Below are positions 1-11,900 of a DNA stretch of 64,000 nt, one piece after another. A model generated the notes under the pieces. It made no database searches, was not told where the DNA came from, and saw nothing but the letters and a program-made list of their open reading frames with translations. The DNA is from Lepidostoma basale. Its lineage: Eukaryota; Arthropoda; Insecta; Trichoptera; Lepidostomatidae. The position numbers and the translations under genes were made by a program. The first letter of the stretch is position 1, and each line of letters begins with the position of its first letter. The stretch spans positions 341,001-405,000 of the forward strand of contig JAHDVF020000223.1 in the NCBI GenBank assembly GCA_022606425.2, read 5' to 3'.

Positions 1-170
1 AGGTAGCTACAGGTCTTCCTCGCTCCCTCTTTCCACCCACATGTGACCAGTCTAATACGCGCTGACCGATGTAGGCTGAGTTCCGTCTCAGAGTGGGACC
101 GATTCATAGCCATTTGCGCTTATTGACTTGTTATATGATTGGTCTCGAGAATTTGGGTGATTTATCTAAT
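1..170 (-). mobile_element. LINE fragment (family C), cut by window edge
   Basis: Read on the minus strand this matches the C-terminal part of two other copies in the window (14590-15050 plus and 52030-52370 minus), sharing the ACIAQ..LDWSP..GKRKRGR-type stretch. Only a degraded end is present. No open frame survives. Confidence 0.5.
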
Positions 171-295
171 CTAATATATAATTAATAAAGGAAAATTGAA
201 CGTGTAAGATGCGTTTGAAGATTTTTACTTACAAGTGGGTATGAAAATACAAAGTCCCCAATATAATGCATTTCGTTGAAAGAAGAATTGTTGTC

Positions 296-690
296 TAGAT
301 ATTAAAAAAGACAACAAAAGTGAGTATGAGAACTGACAGTAAAGTCAGAATATACAAAAGCTGCGTAAGGCCTACACTGACATATCGCATTGAGATCAGA
401 GGGGATACCACAAGATTGAAGGCTAAAGTGCGGTTGGCAGAGATGCGGACGCTGAGGACAATCCGCGAAATCTGCAAGACGGAAGATATCGTAAGATAGG
501 GCAGACAACGTAGAAGATACTGGAATGCGCACGTGCAGAGGATGGATCCCTCCAGAATCCCACACGTCATGACACATCAGATTCATGTTGATTACCCTCC
601 CCTCGGAAGACCGCCAAAGAGATGGAGGATGAGATAGCTGGGAGTCAATTTCCTAAGAGAGGCCGACCTGACTATGGTATAGGAACAGAC
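296..690 (+). mobile_element. LINE fragment (family B, reverse transcriptase C-terminus)
   Basis: The plus strand encodes, with breaks, the sequence type SKVRIYKSCVRPTLTYRIEI, then an AEMRTLR..ICKTEDIVR stretch and RRRYWNAHVQRMD. The same protein occurs better preserved at 33005-33555. It is the region downstream of the reverse transcriptase core of a non-LTR retrotransposon. An in-frame stop and a deletion show that it is dead. Confidence 0.7.
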
Positions 691-834
691 TAAAGGTTTT
701 CTCTAACATATAATTACGTATTTTCTTTTGCTGTTGTATTGCTATGTGTGTACGGCGGGACATCGAGGGAGAGTAGCGTAGCTTAAATGTGGTCTGGGTC
801 CCTTTGGTTCTAAATATACTTTTTTTTTTAACGT

Positions 835-990
835 AAGCCCAGCATGGATGGGGGACGGGCCTAAGGAGTGCACGGGTGAAGCTGACGAAAGGCGCCGCGG
901 CGCCTATAACAGCTTCGGGTAAGCGGAGGAAGCCCTCTATGGCCATATAAAAAAAAGACCAAAGGAGAAGAAGAAGAATAATAACATTTT
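835..990 (+). repeat. GC-rich LINE-tail-like repeat
   Basis: A locally GC-rich patch (CGCCGCGGCGCC near 892-903) ends in an AAGAAGAAGAAG run. That kind of ending also closes LINE families B and C in this window. No coding sequence is recognised. Confidence 0.3.
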
Positions 991-1439
991 TAGATTTACA
1001 GTAGATCATTTTCGACATCTGTTTTTTTCTTGAATTAATTCAACATTTCATTCTTCACATTTAACAATTCACATTTATTTGTGTAAAATATTGAACAAGA
1101 ATGACTAAACCAGAATAGACGTTATGTTATAGAAATCAGATTTCAAATGTACATGTTATATAATATATTCCCTTATGTATCAATATTATCATGCATTAGT
1201 CTATCGTTAAAACACGTAATAGTCGTATTCCACATAAAACAGACCGGTTAAATAATTTTATTGAAGCGTACAACCATTTTCTATAAATAGACAAAATATT
1301 TAAATAAATGTAAACGTCTTTCCTTAACAGTGTTAAAAAAAATATGCGCTTAACGATACTATTATATATAATCATAACACACTTAGAGAATAGAGTTTTG
1401 AACTAGAAAAAATAATAATAATTTGGGTCGAGGAGTGCA

Positions 1440-1830
1440 CTGATATAAAGCCGTAAATAAGTTCTTATGTTTTTATTATTTCTTGAATAACGATGTAAAA
1501 CTCTATATTAAAATATTAATAAAAACATCTGTTTTATAGAAGTAACATTAGATATCGCCTTAGAAATGCGAAACATATAGTATACCTAAAATTTAATAAA
1601 ATTTCAATAAAACATCCGTTTTTATTAACATTAAATTAATAAAAATGTATGCTTAATTGATTATTAAATAATGAATATGAACTTAATGTTTTCTAATAAA
1701 TTTCTTATATTTTATGGGAATGACATATTTCGCCTTGATAATGTATTTATTATCAACATTTGCCTTAAGCCTTCTCCACGGGGAATTCAAATAGTAGTAA
1801 AAATGGTATTCTGTAAAAAAGAATTATATA
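1440..1830. repeat. Foldback repeat family H, copy 1
   Basis: Carries the family signature of a poly-A-rich arm with AAACATCTGTTTT, and the phrase TATGGGAATGACATATTTCGCC followed by GATAATG. The same modules recur at 4545-5110, 40600-40770, 41165-41400, 41935-42715 (split), 62140-62300 and 63640-63760. AT-rich and non-coding. Confidence 0.5.
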
Positions 1831-1859
1831 CTGTAGGAAACATATCCTGAAAAATATTG

Positions 1860-2165
1860 ATCATTTTTATTAAGTGTCAATTTTATGTAGGTAGGTGCTT
1901 TCTTCGGCAACCCCCGACGGCTATTTCATTATAGCATTTGAGATAAAGAGTCGGTGAGATTCAAGACTATTTTTATCGTGTCGTGTCGGTATCGGCTGAT
2001 GACTGTCCAGTGTAAATGGACCTTAATGGATAATGTTCTGGCTGATTTCGATAAGTTTGATGAAACGGACTGATGGGAGCAAAAGGCCCAGGACCAAGAA
2101 CCTGGAATAAAATCATTAAGAAGGATAAAACTCTTCAAGAGTTGTATGGCCATATAAAATAACTG
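1860..2165 (+). repeat. Possible degraded LINE fragment
   Basis: Around 2075-2160 the plus strand reads like the basic tail of a reverse transcriptase (GPRTWNKIIKKDKTLQELYG). The remainder shows nothing. Assignment is weak. Confidence 0.25.
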
Positions 2166-2494
2166 AGACAGTATTGCTAAAATCTGTTAGCTAGTTATAT
2201 AAAAAAAATAATTTGTTAAAAAAAGCTCAATATGTTTAGAGAAGCTTTATATCATGTTCTAATCATTAAGTATGCACACTAATGAGAGTTGTAGGCATTT
2301 AGTAAGCATCAAGAAAGTAATTTTATGTCACCAGTGAAAACAATTAAGTACAAAATAAAGTTGTTTGCAAAACTACTGAAAACACTGGCGGGTTCAGTGC
2401 TGCAGCGAAAAATACGTGCCCCCCCTCCCCCCCCCAATTCTATCAAAGAAATTTCTGTATAAAAAAAGAATACTTTGCGAATTCAAAATTTCAA

Positions 2495-2640
2495 AACATT
2501 CATGCCATTTCATTAAAGGGATAGGCAGAAAAATTGGACGCCACACTGTTATTTTCTAATATACTTCACTTTCGCCTCCTCGACATTCATACTTCGTGTC
2601 ATGCACGCACGCCGGTTCTCAATAGAGCCCCGAATCAGCT
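2495..2640 (-). mobile_element. LINE family A 3' end, degraded
   Basis: Contains the reverse complement of the family A terminus (GGATAGGCAGAAAAATTGGA followed by a degenerate TACTTCGTGTCATGCACGC block), as in the better copies at 42015 and 48113. Only the last 140 or so bases are present. Confidence 0.5.
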
Positions 2641-2749
2641 TGAAAAAATGCGTTACTGTAGATCCTAACCTCGTCAGTTCGAGGGAGTTCTATCCTAGCA
2701 TACCCAAGAGAAATGCCGTTTGATAGAGCTAAGGATATACTCCTTACTC

Positions 2750-2908
2750 ACTCATGTAGAGGTAGCTTATCTATCTTCATTATTTGTCACGTGAATTCTA
2801 CACCAGATCAAAGAGAGTGTGACAATCACACTGCCATTCCCGGGAATCGAACCCGGGACCTACGGTGTGCCAGTCGTAGCACTTGCCACAAGGCCATGTA
2901 GGTCATCA
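2750..2908 (-). mobile_element. tRNA-derived SINE, copy S1
   Basis: On the minus strand a tRNA-like head carries a B box (GGTTCGATTCC) inside a CCCGGG..CCCGGG T-arm. It is followed by the family body GTGTAGAATTCACGTGACA and a GATAGATAAGCTACCTC tail. The body recurs at 5925, 39922 and 44225. It is a SINE and not a tRNA gene, because the anticodon half does not fold as a tRNA and the copies share a non-tRNA body. Confidence 0.75.
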
Positions 2909-3054
2909 TTTATATATTACAATGAATGATTTTCTATCGTATCTGTATCCACCAGGCTAAACTTGCCTTCAACAAAAAATCTAAAATATTCGAGTCCAAT
3001 AACATAGACCTAAACCTCCGAAAACAACTTATAAAAACATTGGTGTGGAGGACG

Positions 3055-3412
3055 AATTGCTCATGTTTCATGGAAGGACCACGTTACAAATGAGAAGGTT
3101 CTCAGCAGAGTTGAAGAGGATAGGCACATGTTGAACACCATAGTGGAGAGGCGCTCGAGATGGATTGGTCATGTGTTGGGACACGAATGTTTCCTGCATG
3201 ATGTATTGGAGGGAATGGTCGAGGGATCGATTGGCAGAGGACGACCTCGCCAGGAGTACCTAGACCAGATTTGCCGAGATATGGGCTGCACCTCATATGC
3301 GGGATTGAAGAGAGTTGCCGAGGACCGAACGGAGTGGAAGAGGAGATGCGTCGCCTTGCTGCAGACCAATCATTAGTTTGAGACCGGAGAAGGAAGAGAA
3401 TGAATGATTTTC
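3055..3412 (+). mobile_element. LINE fragment (family D)
   Basis: An 82-codon open stretch (3128-3376) begins MLNTIVERRSRWIGHVLGHE and continues with GRGRPRQEYLDQI and EDRTEWKRRC. This is the basic C-terminal region found downstream of reverse transcriptase in several insect LINEs. It ends at GACCGGAGAAGGAAGAGAATGAATG. No reverse transcriptase core is present. Confidence 0.65.
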
Positions 3413-3414
3413 TA

Positions 3415-4540
3415 TAAATAATGTAATAAAAGTGTATTTTTAGTAGATGTTGGAATCAGAAAACCATCCGCCACTGGTAGATATCTGCATAAGAGTACGT
3501 AATGTGAACACATAATAACAGCTACATTACATACTATTATTGCTTCTGATGTGATTCTCTATCACTCTCAATTTTCTTGATCCGCCTCTCGCTCTAATAT
3601 AACCATATCGCCAAGAAACCGGTTATTAATTCCAGATTGAGCAAATAAAACGGGGCGAAATGTCATTAATACACAATTATCTTATCGTCTCAGTATTGTG
3701 TAGCAAGTACACATTATTCCTAATAACTTTGTTATAGGTGTTTTTTTAGAAGTATACTATACATATTCAAAACGATAAAAAAAAACATATTATATTAAAT
3801 AATAATAATGTTAATGTCAAATAATTGCGTAGATTTTCACGGTTGGCAGCAATATGTTTGGTGTGTTTTTGGGTAACACCGTGTGATAACTCCTTCTCGA
3901 CCGACATTTGGCAGATCATTGCAGTCTCCATCTTCAGGGTAAAGAATGTGATATGTGTTGTGTCTGCTAAGGTACTTCACTGTTATACCATGTCGCCGGC
4001 AGTGTGTACGTGTGAAATAGAGAGTACGTGTTAGGTTCCCGAATTATCTTAGCAAATGTTAATGTCTATGATATTGGCTTTATTTAATAGATAATTTTAT
4101 GCCATTATTGTTTAAATATTATTTCGGGCATATGAACGCCACGGCTAGCTCGAATGAAGCGCAATCGTGAAATCCAATTTTTGACAATTGTCGTCTTTGT
4201 GGATGCGTATTATCCACTACAGTGTACGTGGTGCGAAATTGATTCATGGTCTTCCGAATAACTTGCTCGGATGGACGATTATGTCGACCGTAAAATGGAC
4301 GGACAACAAATCAACTGTCAACTGTCAAATTACAGTTTGTAGAAACAATGTTGCCAGTTTAAAAACCAAACCTCTAAAAAAACACCCTATATAAGCATAA
4401 TAAATCTTCTTTATTTTCTCGATGCTTCATCTTGGTGTAGGATTTGACCTCCACTGGCTCCTGTCCCCGGCCATTCCTCTCCATTCACCAGGTCTTTCCA
4501 GTTTCTTCCAATCACTGGTCATTGTTTTTGCCTCATTATT
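3415..4540. other. Non-coding stretch, nothing recognised
   Basis: AT-rich sequence with two slightly GC-richer islands (3830-4030 and 4180-4390). Their open frames (69 and 68 codons) look like no known protein and lack neighbouring exons. They may be old repeats. Confidence 0.4.
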
Positions 4541-4544
4541 CATT

Positions 4545-5110
4545 GAATTCAAATGAATATGCCATTGAATAATGTATTATATCATTCTCATAAAATACGA
4601 TAAAACTTCTGTAAAATAAATTTTTACGTTCGTATTAATGATTTAATATAGAGTTTTACATCATTGTTTGAGAAACAATTAATAAATAAGAATCATACTT
4701 AAACAATAAGAATGAAAACGTTTGTTTTCTATAAGTTCGATTATATTTTAAGAAGATGACATATTTCGCCGTACCAAGGCATTATCAAATGTATTTTTTT
4801 TTTGATAATGCCTTAGCAAATGTAAATGATGTCATTTATATAAAATATAATAGACTTCTTGAAAACGGACGTTTTCATTTGTATTAATGTTTTACTGGGA
4901 AGTTTACAGCATTGTGTGAGATACAATAAATGAATAAATAATAAATACGAATGAAAATATATTTTTCCTAGAAGTTGGGCATATATGTATTTGGATGACA
5001 TATTTCGCCTTCCCTTTGGAATTATTCGGCTCATTCCCAAAAAATATAATAAAACTTATAGAAAATTTTCGTTTTCTTTCGTATTAATTATTCAATGTGG
5101 TGTTATATAT
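4545..5110. repeat. Foldback repeat family H, copy 2 (compound)
   Basis: At least two head-to-head modules: GAAAACGTTTGTTTTCTA, GATGACATATTTCGCC, then AAGGCATTATCAAATG facing its own inverse TTTGATAATGCCTT at 4802-4815. The arms can form a long hairpin centred near 4795. The CATTGTTTGAGAAACAAT motif marks the family end. Confidence 0.55.
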
Positions 5111-5404
5111 AAATAAATTAAACTTTTGTGGCATTTGAATTATACACTTTAATCACTGTGTGTAGTTAGCTAATTGTTTCCGGAAATGCTAACGGGAATG
5201 AGATTGTGCCTTTGAAAGCGTATAATATGAGTGTAATTCGCAGAAATGGGTACGGATTTCATAAATTTAATTCAGATTTATAGCTTAAATGTTTACTGAT
5301 CTTTTACTTAATGCATAATGTGATATTTCGTATACATTCATTGCTCGAACACTTTCTCATATAATGCACTTTTCAAAATTATCATAATTTTATAAATAAT
5401 TTTA

Positions 5405-5575
5405 AAAATCACACCATCTCCCCGGAGGGGTAGGAAGAGGATGGACCGCTATATTGTTCTATCCTGACGTACGTATCTCTAGATTCCTCTAAATTCATAC
5501 ATCGTAACATGCACGCTCGTCGATTTTGTCGCCTTTCAATGTGGCCACCTTTAAGTATTTGATTAATTTGGTAAA
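5405..5575 (-). mobile_element. LINE family A 3' end
   Basis: Reverse complement of the family A terminus: CACCATCTCCCCGGAGGGGT, the GGATGGACCGC block, then the RNRRACM-coding region in degraded form. About 165 bp, truncated. Confidence 0.6.
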
Positions 5576-5799
5576 TAAAACAAATATTATATCAGGCGAT
5601 AGAGAAAAAGTGTAATATAAGAAGATAACAAATGAAAAAAATAGCTATATATAAAATCTAGTTATCAGTTCACAATGGATTTATATTGTTGACCCTTTTT
5701 TCTGGAATTTGTTCTCCATAGTCAGATTACATTTTGTAAATATCATACATATTGTCTTTTTCTCTTTTATTTTTATTTTAAGTTATAAACTTAGTGAAT

Positions 5800-5915
5800 G
5801 CAGTGCGAATATGAACAAAATAATGAAAGGATCATTGAGTGTTATGAACAAAATAATGAAAGGATCATTGAGAGTTTGGACACATGGAAAGAATGAATGA
5901 AGTAAGAATAGTAAA
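5800..5915 (+). mobile_element. LINE family A internal scrap with short duplication
   Basis: Encodes MNKIMKGSL twice in tandem (a 33-bp duplication), then a degraded HMERMNE-like region. Family A copies elsewhere have this segment only once. It abuts SINE copy S2. Confidence 0.5.
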
Positions 5916-5924
5916 AAAAAAGTA

Positions 5925-6092
5925 TTCATGACATGTGATAGATTGCTAGTATATCGCCATTGTTATTGTCAGGTGAATTTTACTGGTGAGGTAGCATGAG
6001 ATTTTTTCACACTGTCATCACTGGGAATCGAACCTGGGACCTTTGGTGTAGCAGTCATAGTTGTTGCCATTCTGCCATGAAGGCCTTCATTT
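5925..6092 (-). mobile_element. tRNA-derived SINE, copy S2
   Basis: Minus-strand B box GGTTCGATTCC with a CCCAGG T-arm. The body is degraded and ends in the family tail CATGTCATG near 5930. Same family as S1 and S4. Confidence 0.7.
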
Positions 6093-6404
6093 TCTGTATT
6101 CTTTATACTATCAGATCATAAAATGGTGTAAAAACTAGTGAATTATCGAAGCCATCAGTCGAATTAACAGATAAAAATATGCTTCCCACAGACAGTGAGT
6201 CAATAAAACACATTAATGATTATTATAAATTATTTATTTTAAACTTAAAACTTACAAAGTATGGATGTAATTGAACACAAAATAACAATAATAAAATTAC
6301 CACTACTTATAATCTGCTTTAGATATGCAAAAGAGATGGACGTGATTCTATATGTAATATATAGATATAGTATTCAGAAGTGCTTTAATAAATAAATAAA
6401 AGTG

Positions 6405-6480
6405 GTGAATAACACCAATATTTGTGAATAACACTAATATTCGTGAATAACACAAATATTTGTGAATAACACTTATTATA
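6405..6480. repeat. 19-bp tandem repeat, four copies
   Basis: GTGAATAACAC starts at 6405, 6424, 6443 and 6462, a strict 19-base period. The unit is GTGAATAACACYAATATTY with few substitutions. Confidence 0.9.
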
Positions 6481-6484
6481 TTGG

Positions 6485-7950
6485 ACTATCTTTATTAGTA
6501 TCTCATTGACAGGAAGCAGAGGAAGATTAAAAGGTGATCATGTTCAAAGTCACATAAATCAACAATTATATATTCCACAGTCCTCGAGAGGTACTTGTAT
6601 GTCAGAATAGATCTCTACTTCCCTCCAGAAAAACAGTGTGATGTTAAATAAGTTACAAATATTTAAAAACATTTTTTAATTAGCAGAACATATCCATCTC
6701 TTATAGTAAATTAAACAGTAAGTAAAAAATATTATAAAATATATATTTAATAAATATGTTTTTTATATTTTATGTATTAAACATTATTTGCATAAGGCCA
6801 TAATTATAAATCACTTTTCACGTTAAATATAAATTATTTCTGAACCATGGTTCATTTTACAAGTTTTATTTATTTATTTGTATATTCGCACTTGGGTCTC
6901 TTCTACGCTCTAGTGACAAAATTGAAAAGACACGTTTAACTGGTCTAGCAAACAATATGCTAAAGTTAAGAATAGGGATTAATATAAAATATGTTTTTTT
7001 ATAATTAAAATAGTAAATTACAAACATGTATTAATTAAAAATATAATAAAACTTGTATTAAACAGTATTTAAATAAAAATTAATAATTGACATGTTTTAA
7101 AAAACTATTATAATTTTATATGAAATGAGTCTGGATAAAATAATAAAATCTGGATAAAACTCCGCAAATGATAGATTTTCTAAGAATTGTATATGTTTGA
7201 TTTATAATATATGACATGGGTCAAAATACGGGGTGTTTGTTTTTTAATAAATCAAATAATATATTAAAAAAAATTATTATTGAGCTTTTAAAGTACAATA
7301 CACAAAAACTAATTAAGAAATGCAGAAATATATATTTTTCCTTGTTCCCGTGCTAAATGCTATAGACATACTAGTATCATTATTAATTATAAGCTATTTT
7401 ATATTATCACAAAATCACAGAAAATTAATTAAAATTCGTAATCTTATTTTACAACATTCATAACTACAAATGTCATTTTTTTCTTCTATAAAATATCAAT
7501 CTTAATGAAAATAACTTTCTCATTTGTACTGTTGTAGATATAACTGAGAATTCAATAAAAAATATTTTCAACCCTCCGGTAGCAAAGCTTGAAAACGAAA
7601 TGAACAAAATGTGATTGATGTGAAAATGGTTTATGCCTTTTGAAAACAATCTGTTTTCTTACATCTTAATAGTATTTGAAGGAAAAAATATAAAAACTTA
7701 ATAATAAAGTGTATCAATTTTTTAAAATACGAAATCATCTACTATTGAGAAGTATGTATAATCTCTATATCACATGCTTCATCACATTTTTATTTTGATT
7801 ACTTTTTCATGCACATTGATCATTTCGGATATAGATATATTTTTCATTTCAAACCAAACATCTTATAATAATAAAAATAAATAGAATCAGATTTAAAAAA
7901 ACAGTGTCGAAACAATGGTGTAGGATTGTCTTGTTATTAAGATTATTATT
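6485..7950. other. AT-rich stretch, nothing recognised
   Basis: No open frame of note, no terminal repeats and no splice-bounded coding sequence. Long A/T runs dominate. Confidence 0.5.
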
Positions 7951-8084
7951 GCAATTATATAAATGTTGAAGCCTGGCAAAGCTAGTCAGCTAACTGCCGA
8001 AATAATGACAAAATTAGGAGTAGGTCTTAAAATACACTGTTTTATTTCTACTATATTTGGCTTCACTTGTTGTGGATTCATATT

Positions 8085-8285
8085 TGAATAAATATAACTG
8101 CACTTCGTATTTTTACAACATTTTATTATTTCTCACAGACATGTTTCCGTTGTGATGTAAATTTTTTAAATATTGCAAACAATGTTAAAATTTGAACATG
8201 GACAAAGGTTTCACAACCAAAACATGTTTGTGAAAAGTGTAATAAAGTGTTGTAAAAATATGAAGTGTAGTTATATTTAATTAGT
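8085..8285. repeat. Foldback element with ~57-bp arms
   Basis: The left arm AAATATAACTGCACTTCGTA.. (8091 on) is repeated inverted at the right end (..TATGAAGTGTAGTTATATTT, ending about 8279), with a handful of mismatches. The arms enclose a short spacer. Non-coding, MITE-like. Confidence 0.65.
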
Positions 8286-8369
8286 CCATTGTTTTGGCGG
8301 AAACACTAGGATACTTCAACATTATTACTGTTATAATATCACAATTTAGTTTTACAATAAAGAGTTTAT

Positions 8370-8470
8370 TGTAACACCTGATGATGCTGAACATTGGTTG
8401 GCGAAACAGCTGTCGCGACACTCTCAGTGAATAAAAATAAATTTTGATATTATAACGGTGTTATAAATTT
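8370..8470 (+). repeat. Repeat end with hammerhead-like core
   Basis: CTGATGA (8378-8384), one extra T, a 5-bp stem GCTGA/TTGGC (8386-8390 with 8398-8402) and GAAAC (8403-8407). Then TGTCGCGACA and AATAAA runs. A relative with the same GAAACAGCT.TCGCGACA end lies at 62300-62400. Confidence 0.45.
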
Positions 8471-8750
8471 TAACAGTATAGTTATATTACTTTGATCAAT
8501 TACATTGTGGTATTATTTTTAATATGTTTTATGATTTTTTTTTTAATCTATTTAGTACCATAATTTGAACCATTTTTTAAAAACAGTATAGAAAATATAA
8601 ATAATATCTTTATAACTTCATCACAAAGACACAACTGCTCAACACCACCTTTAACTAGATTATTGTCAGTCCAAATATTACAATATGGTTCTTATATTTA
8701 AACTGTATCACATGAGAGGACTTAGGGATTTACCACTAGTTCTTCCATCG

Positions 8751-8947
8751 TTATTGTGCATTTGATGAATAGTTCACCCAATGCGACCATTTGCTAACGG
8801 CGGCGAAGAGCTGTTTTGGAACACCCTGGTAACTCCGCCCCACCAGCGAATAGTTTGGGGAAAGGTATTTCCTCCAGATGGAATCGTCCAGGAGCGCTTT
8901 GATCTCCTGCAGCTGCAAGCTTGACGGGGAAACTCGCGTAAAATTGC
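8751..8947 (-). CDS. PGRP: PGRP terminal exon D
   Basis: Acceptor TTTTCAG before 8947; stop TAA at 8753-8751. Encodes NFTRVSPSSLQLQEIKALLD, then YLSPNYSLVGRSYQGVP and KWSHWVNYSS. It aligns with the helix and C-terminal strand of PGRPs. The usual GHRDV..TxCPG is replaced, consistent with loss of zinc binding. Confidence 0.8.
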
Positions 8948-11900
8948 CTGAAAATCCCAAGCTTATGAATGTCACACAATTTACACAGTACAAAATACAT
9001 TACAGCGAAGCGATAAGAAACCAAAAGATAATTAAGTGCGGTGAATATACGCTCATACAAAGGATTTATTTTATACAAACTAACAGTGCTAATTAGTTAT
9101 GTTTATAAAGGATGGGCGAGTGGAAAGGGATATTGAAAGAAGGTTTGGGAAAGGTAATAAAGTGATTGATGCAATTTTTTCTATACAACAGGTTGTTTGA
9201 ACCCAATTACTGTATACATTTAGTTTTTAAGATATCATATTGATCCTCATGACATGTGATAGATAGCTCATCTATCGCCATTTTATTAAAATGTTATGAA
9301 TTTTTTTTTTAATTCATTAAGACAGTTTGGATGCATGGAAAATAAACGGTAAAAAAGTATATTTTAACAATGTGAATGGAACAATAATTAGAGGAAGACC
9401 AAAGAAAATGTCAATTATATGGTATATGGCATGTTCAAATCAATCAATCAATATTAAATGTCTGCCATGTAAAGAGTCTGTCAGTGAGATAATTTGACAG
9501 GCGTGCATGACACGATGTATGAATGTTAAGAATGTGAGAGAAGTATGTCAGGAAATAACGCTGTGGTACTCCATTCATTCTGTGGAGAGATGGATTGATG
9601 GTTTGTTGGTGAGTTAATGTGCTAATCACGTCAAAAAGATAGCACTATCTCTTTACAAATAAATTAGTCAAAGAATATTTATTGCAATGTACATACATGG
9701 GGGTACAACAATTCTAGAATTACAAGTACGATTTTGAAAAATTGAAAATACACAATGATAATACATCTGAAAATTTGGTATCATAAATTCCACACAATGT
9801 AAACTTCGCAGCCTTAAAACATAATTAGATATTAATTTCCCATTATCATGCTGGCGATTAGCAAATACATGTGACCCTAATAACATTAGTCACTTAAAAT
9901 CCATAACCATAGACATCAAATTGGGTGGCAAAACAATAAAATTAACAATTCTGACACGGAATTTTTCTGGACCATTTCAATGAAGCGCTAGCACTTAATC
10001 GATCATGCTCTAAAATCAACATTCAACAATGACATCACCAACTAAAACTTTAGAAGTTACACCTGTGTTTTGGAATATACTCATTCGTATATCTTTTAAA
10101 AGAGAACATTTTTATTTAATTTCTCATTTCTCAAATTGCTATATGAATAACGAACAAAGATTTATTTTTTCATTATTTAATTTTCACACACACATTACAA
10201 ACATTACAGATGCTTCAATCCAAGTCGTCTGCAACATCACAATTACATCTTCTTCTTCTTCTTCTTGTCCTGTCACACCTCCGTGGTGCATAGGGCCTCA
10301 AGGAACTTTCTCCACCCGACATCCAATCACAATTACATAATAAGAATTATTTTTTAAAATAACATTTAAAGGACATAAAGATAACAATCACAACATTTAT
10401 ATTGCATCCCCGAGGCAACTCACTCTATCACGAAATATGTCGACCTCCGAGGCGACCCGATTAAGCAATGAGATTGCTCTATCCACAGGCATAACCATTA
10501 GCAGGTTGGTTCTGCAGCATGGAAAATAAAACAATCAGGGACAAATTGACCTACATCACTCAAGACATCCGAGTTATGTATACGGCCGCCAATCAGCTGT
10601 AAGAAGTGAACTCCCAAGTGGATATTCCTCCTTCTCCCCAATGATTGGTAACTTAGCATACCTAGCAAGACTTCAGATGGAAAGAGCCACGGGTAATATC
10701 CGCAATCCCTGAGGTACAGATAAAGGATAAAATAAAAATGGTAATTTAACCTTTTGCATTCCACAATCATTAGTGTTTTGGGGTTCTCCAACTGCTTAAT
10801 TAGTTTACAAAATTAGACACAAGGAAGAAGTCTCCATAAAAAGCTATTTAATGAATGGTTAATGGTTTTTAATTTTAAAAATTTATTTGTACAATGTCGA
10901 ATCTAGGTCGACATAGGAGTTGGTGTAAGATTTACTAAGTCGAGTCACACTCGACATTGGAGTGGTAAGGGTTAATACAATATTAATAGAACTGATTTCA
11001 GACAGGAAATGTTTAAATATTCAGCCACAAACTGATAAGGCAAAATAAACTGTACATAAATACATACCAATAGCGGCAATATTTATTGCATTCGGTTTTA
11101 GAGTCTCGCTAACTTGACCTTCTATTTCCCAACCCCTTCCCTCGTAGGTGAGCCCGTTCCCGCTAACTAGGAAGTTGAAAGGCATGTCAGGCATGTGGTA
11201 CGAAGAATTCTGGTACGTTTTCTGCAAATAAAAATAACATTAAGGAACATAAGAGAATGAGATGACACAGGAGTGTGACAGGACGAGAATAAGGAAAATA
11301 AGTACCTGGTACAATTATTACGGTTTCAACAAATCCTTTTTTGAAAAAAATATATATTCCATGTGTCTAAACCATGTTAACATTTGACTCATTGTATTAA
11401 AAAAGACAGAGCTGCATAATCACAACACATATCATAATACGAGATTTTAAACTGAAAACAATCGTTCATAGAAACAGACCGAAACTGACGAATACAAAAA
11501 TCGCATGACTAATTACTTCGTGAATATAATCACACTCATGAATATAAAAGTAACAAGAGTAAAACATAAATAGTGTGAGACAGCCGTATATTCTTTACTC
11601 CCTTAAAACATTGGGGCACAACGATGATTTGTCTCATATTTTCGATGAAATACTTAATTCGTATCAAATAAGTAATAATTGATTAAGTCAATTGATACGT
11701 AAATGTATAACATATTAGTGAAAGTAGGTTCAGAAGACAAATACTCTTGACTTTGGAGAGTACCTTGTCTTCCTAATGTCAAACCATCTCTCATGCGTTC
11801 CTGGTATTATCTTGTATATATATATATATATTATTTTACCTTTACTCAATAGATGCCTTAAACATTTATGTTGTTTGTAATGTCAGATATAGTCATGAGT

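Noticed and set aside
2835..2905. Candidate tRNA gene
   Set aside because: The T-arm and B box are good but no cloverleaf forms and the sequence continues into a SINE body found in other copies. Same for 6020-6080, 39930-40000 and 44390-44450.
6405..6480. CRISPR-like array
   Set aside because: The 19-bp period has no unique spacers; it is a plain tandem repeat in eukaryotic DNA.
10498..10791. 97-codon minus-strand frame as a possible final PGRP exon
   Set aside because: The real terminal exon (8751-8947) fits the family and the splice phase, while this segment belongs to a repeat also present at 31580.
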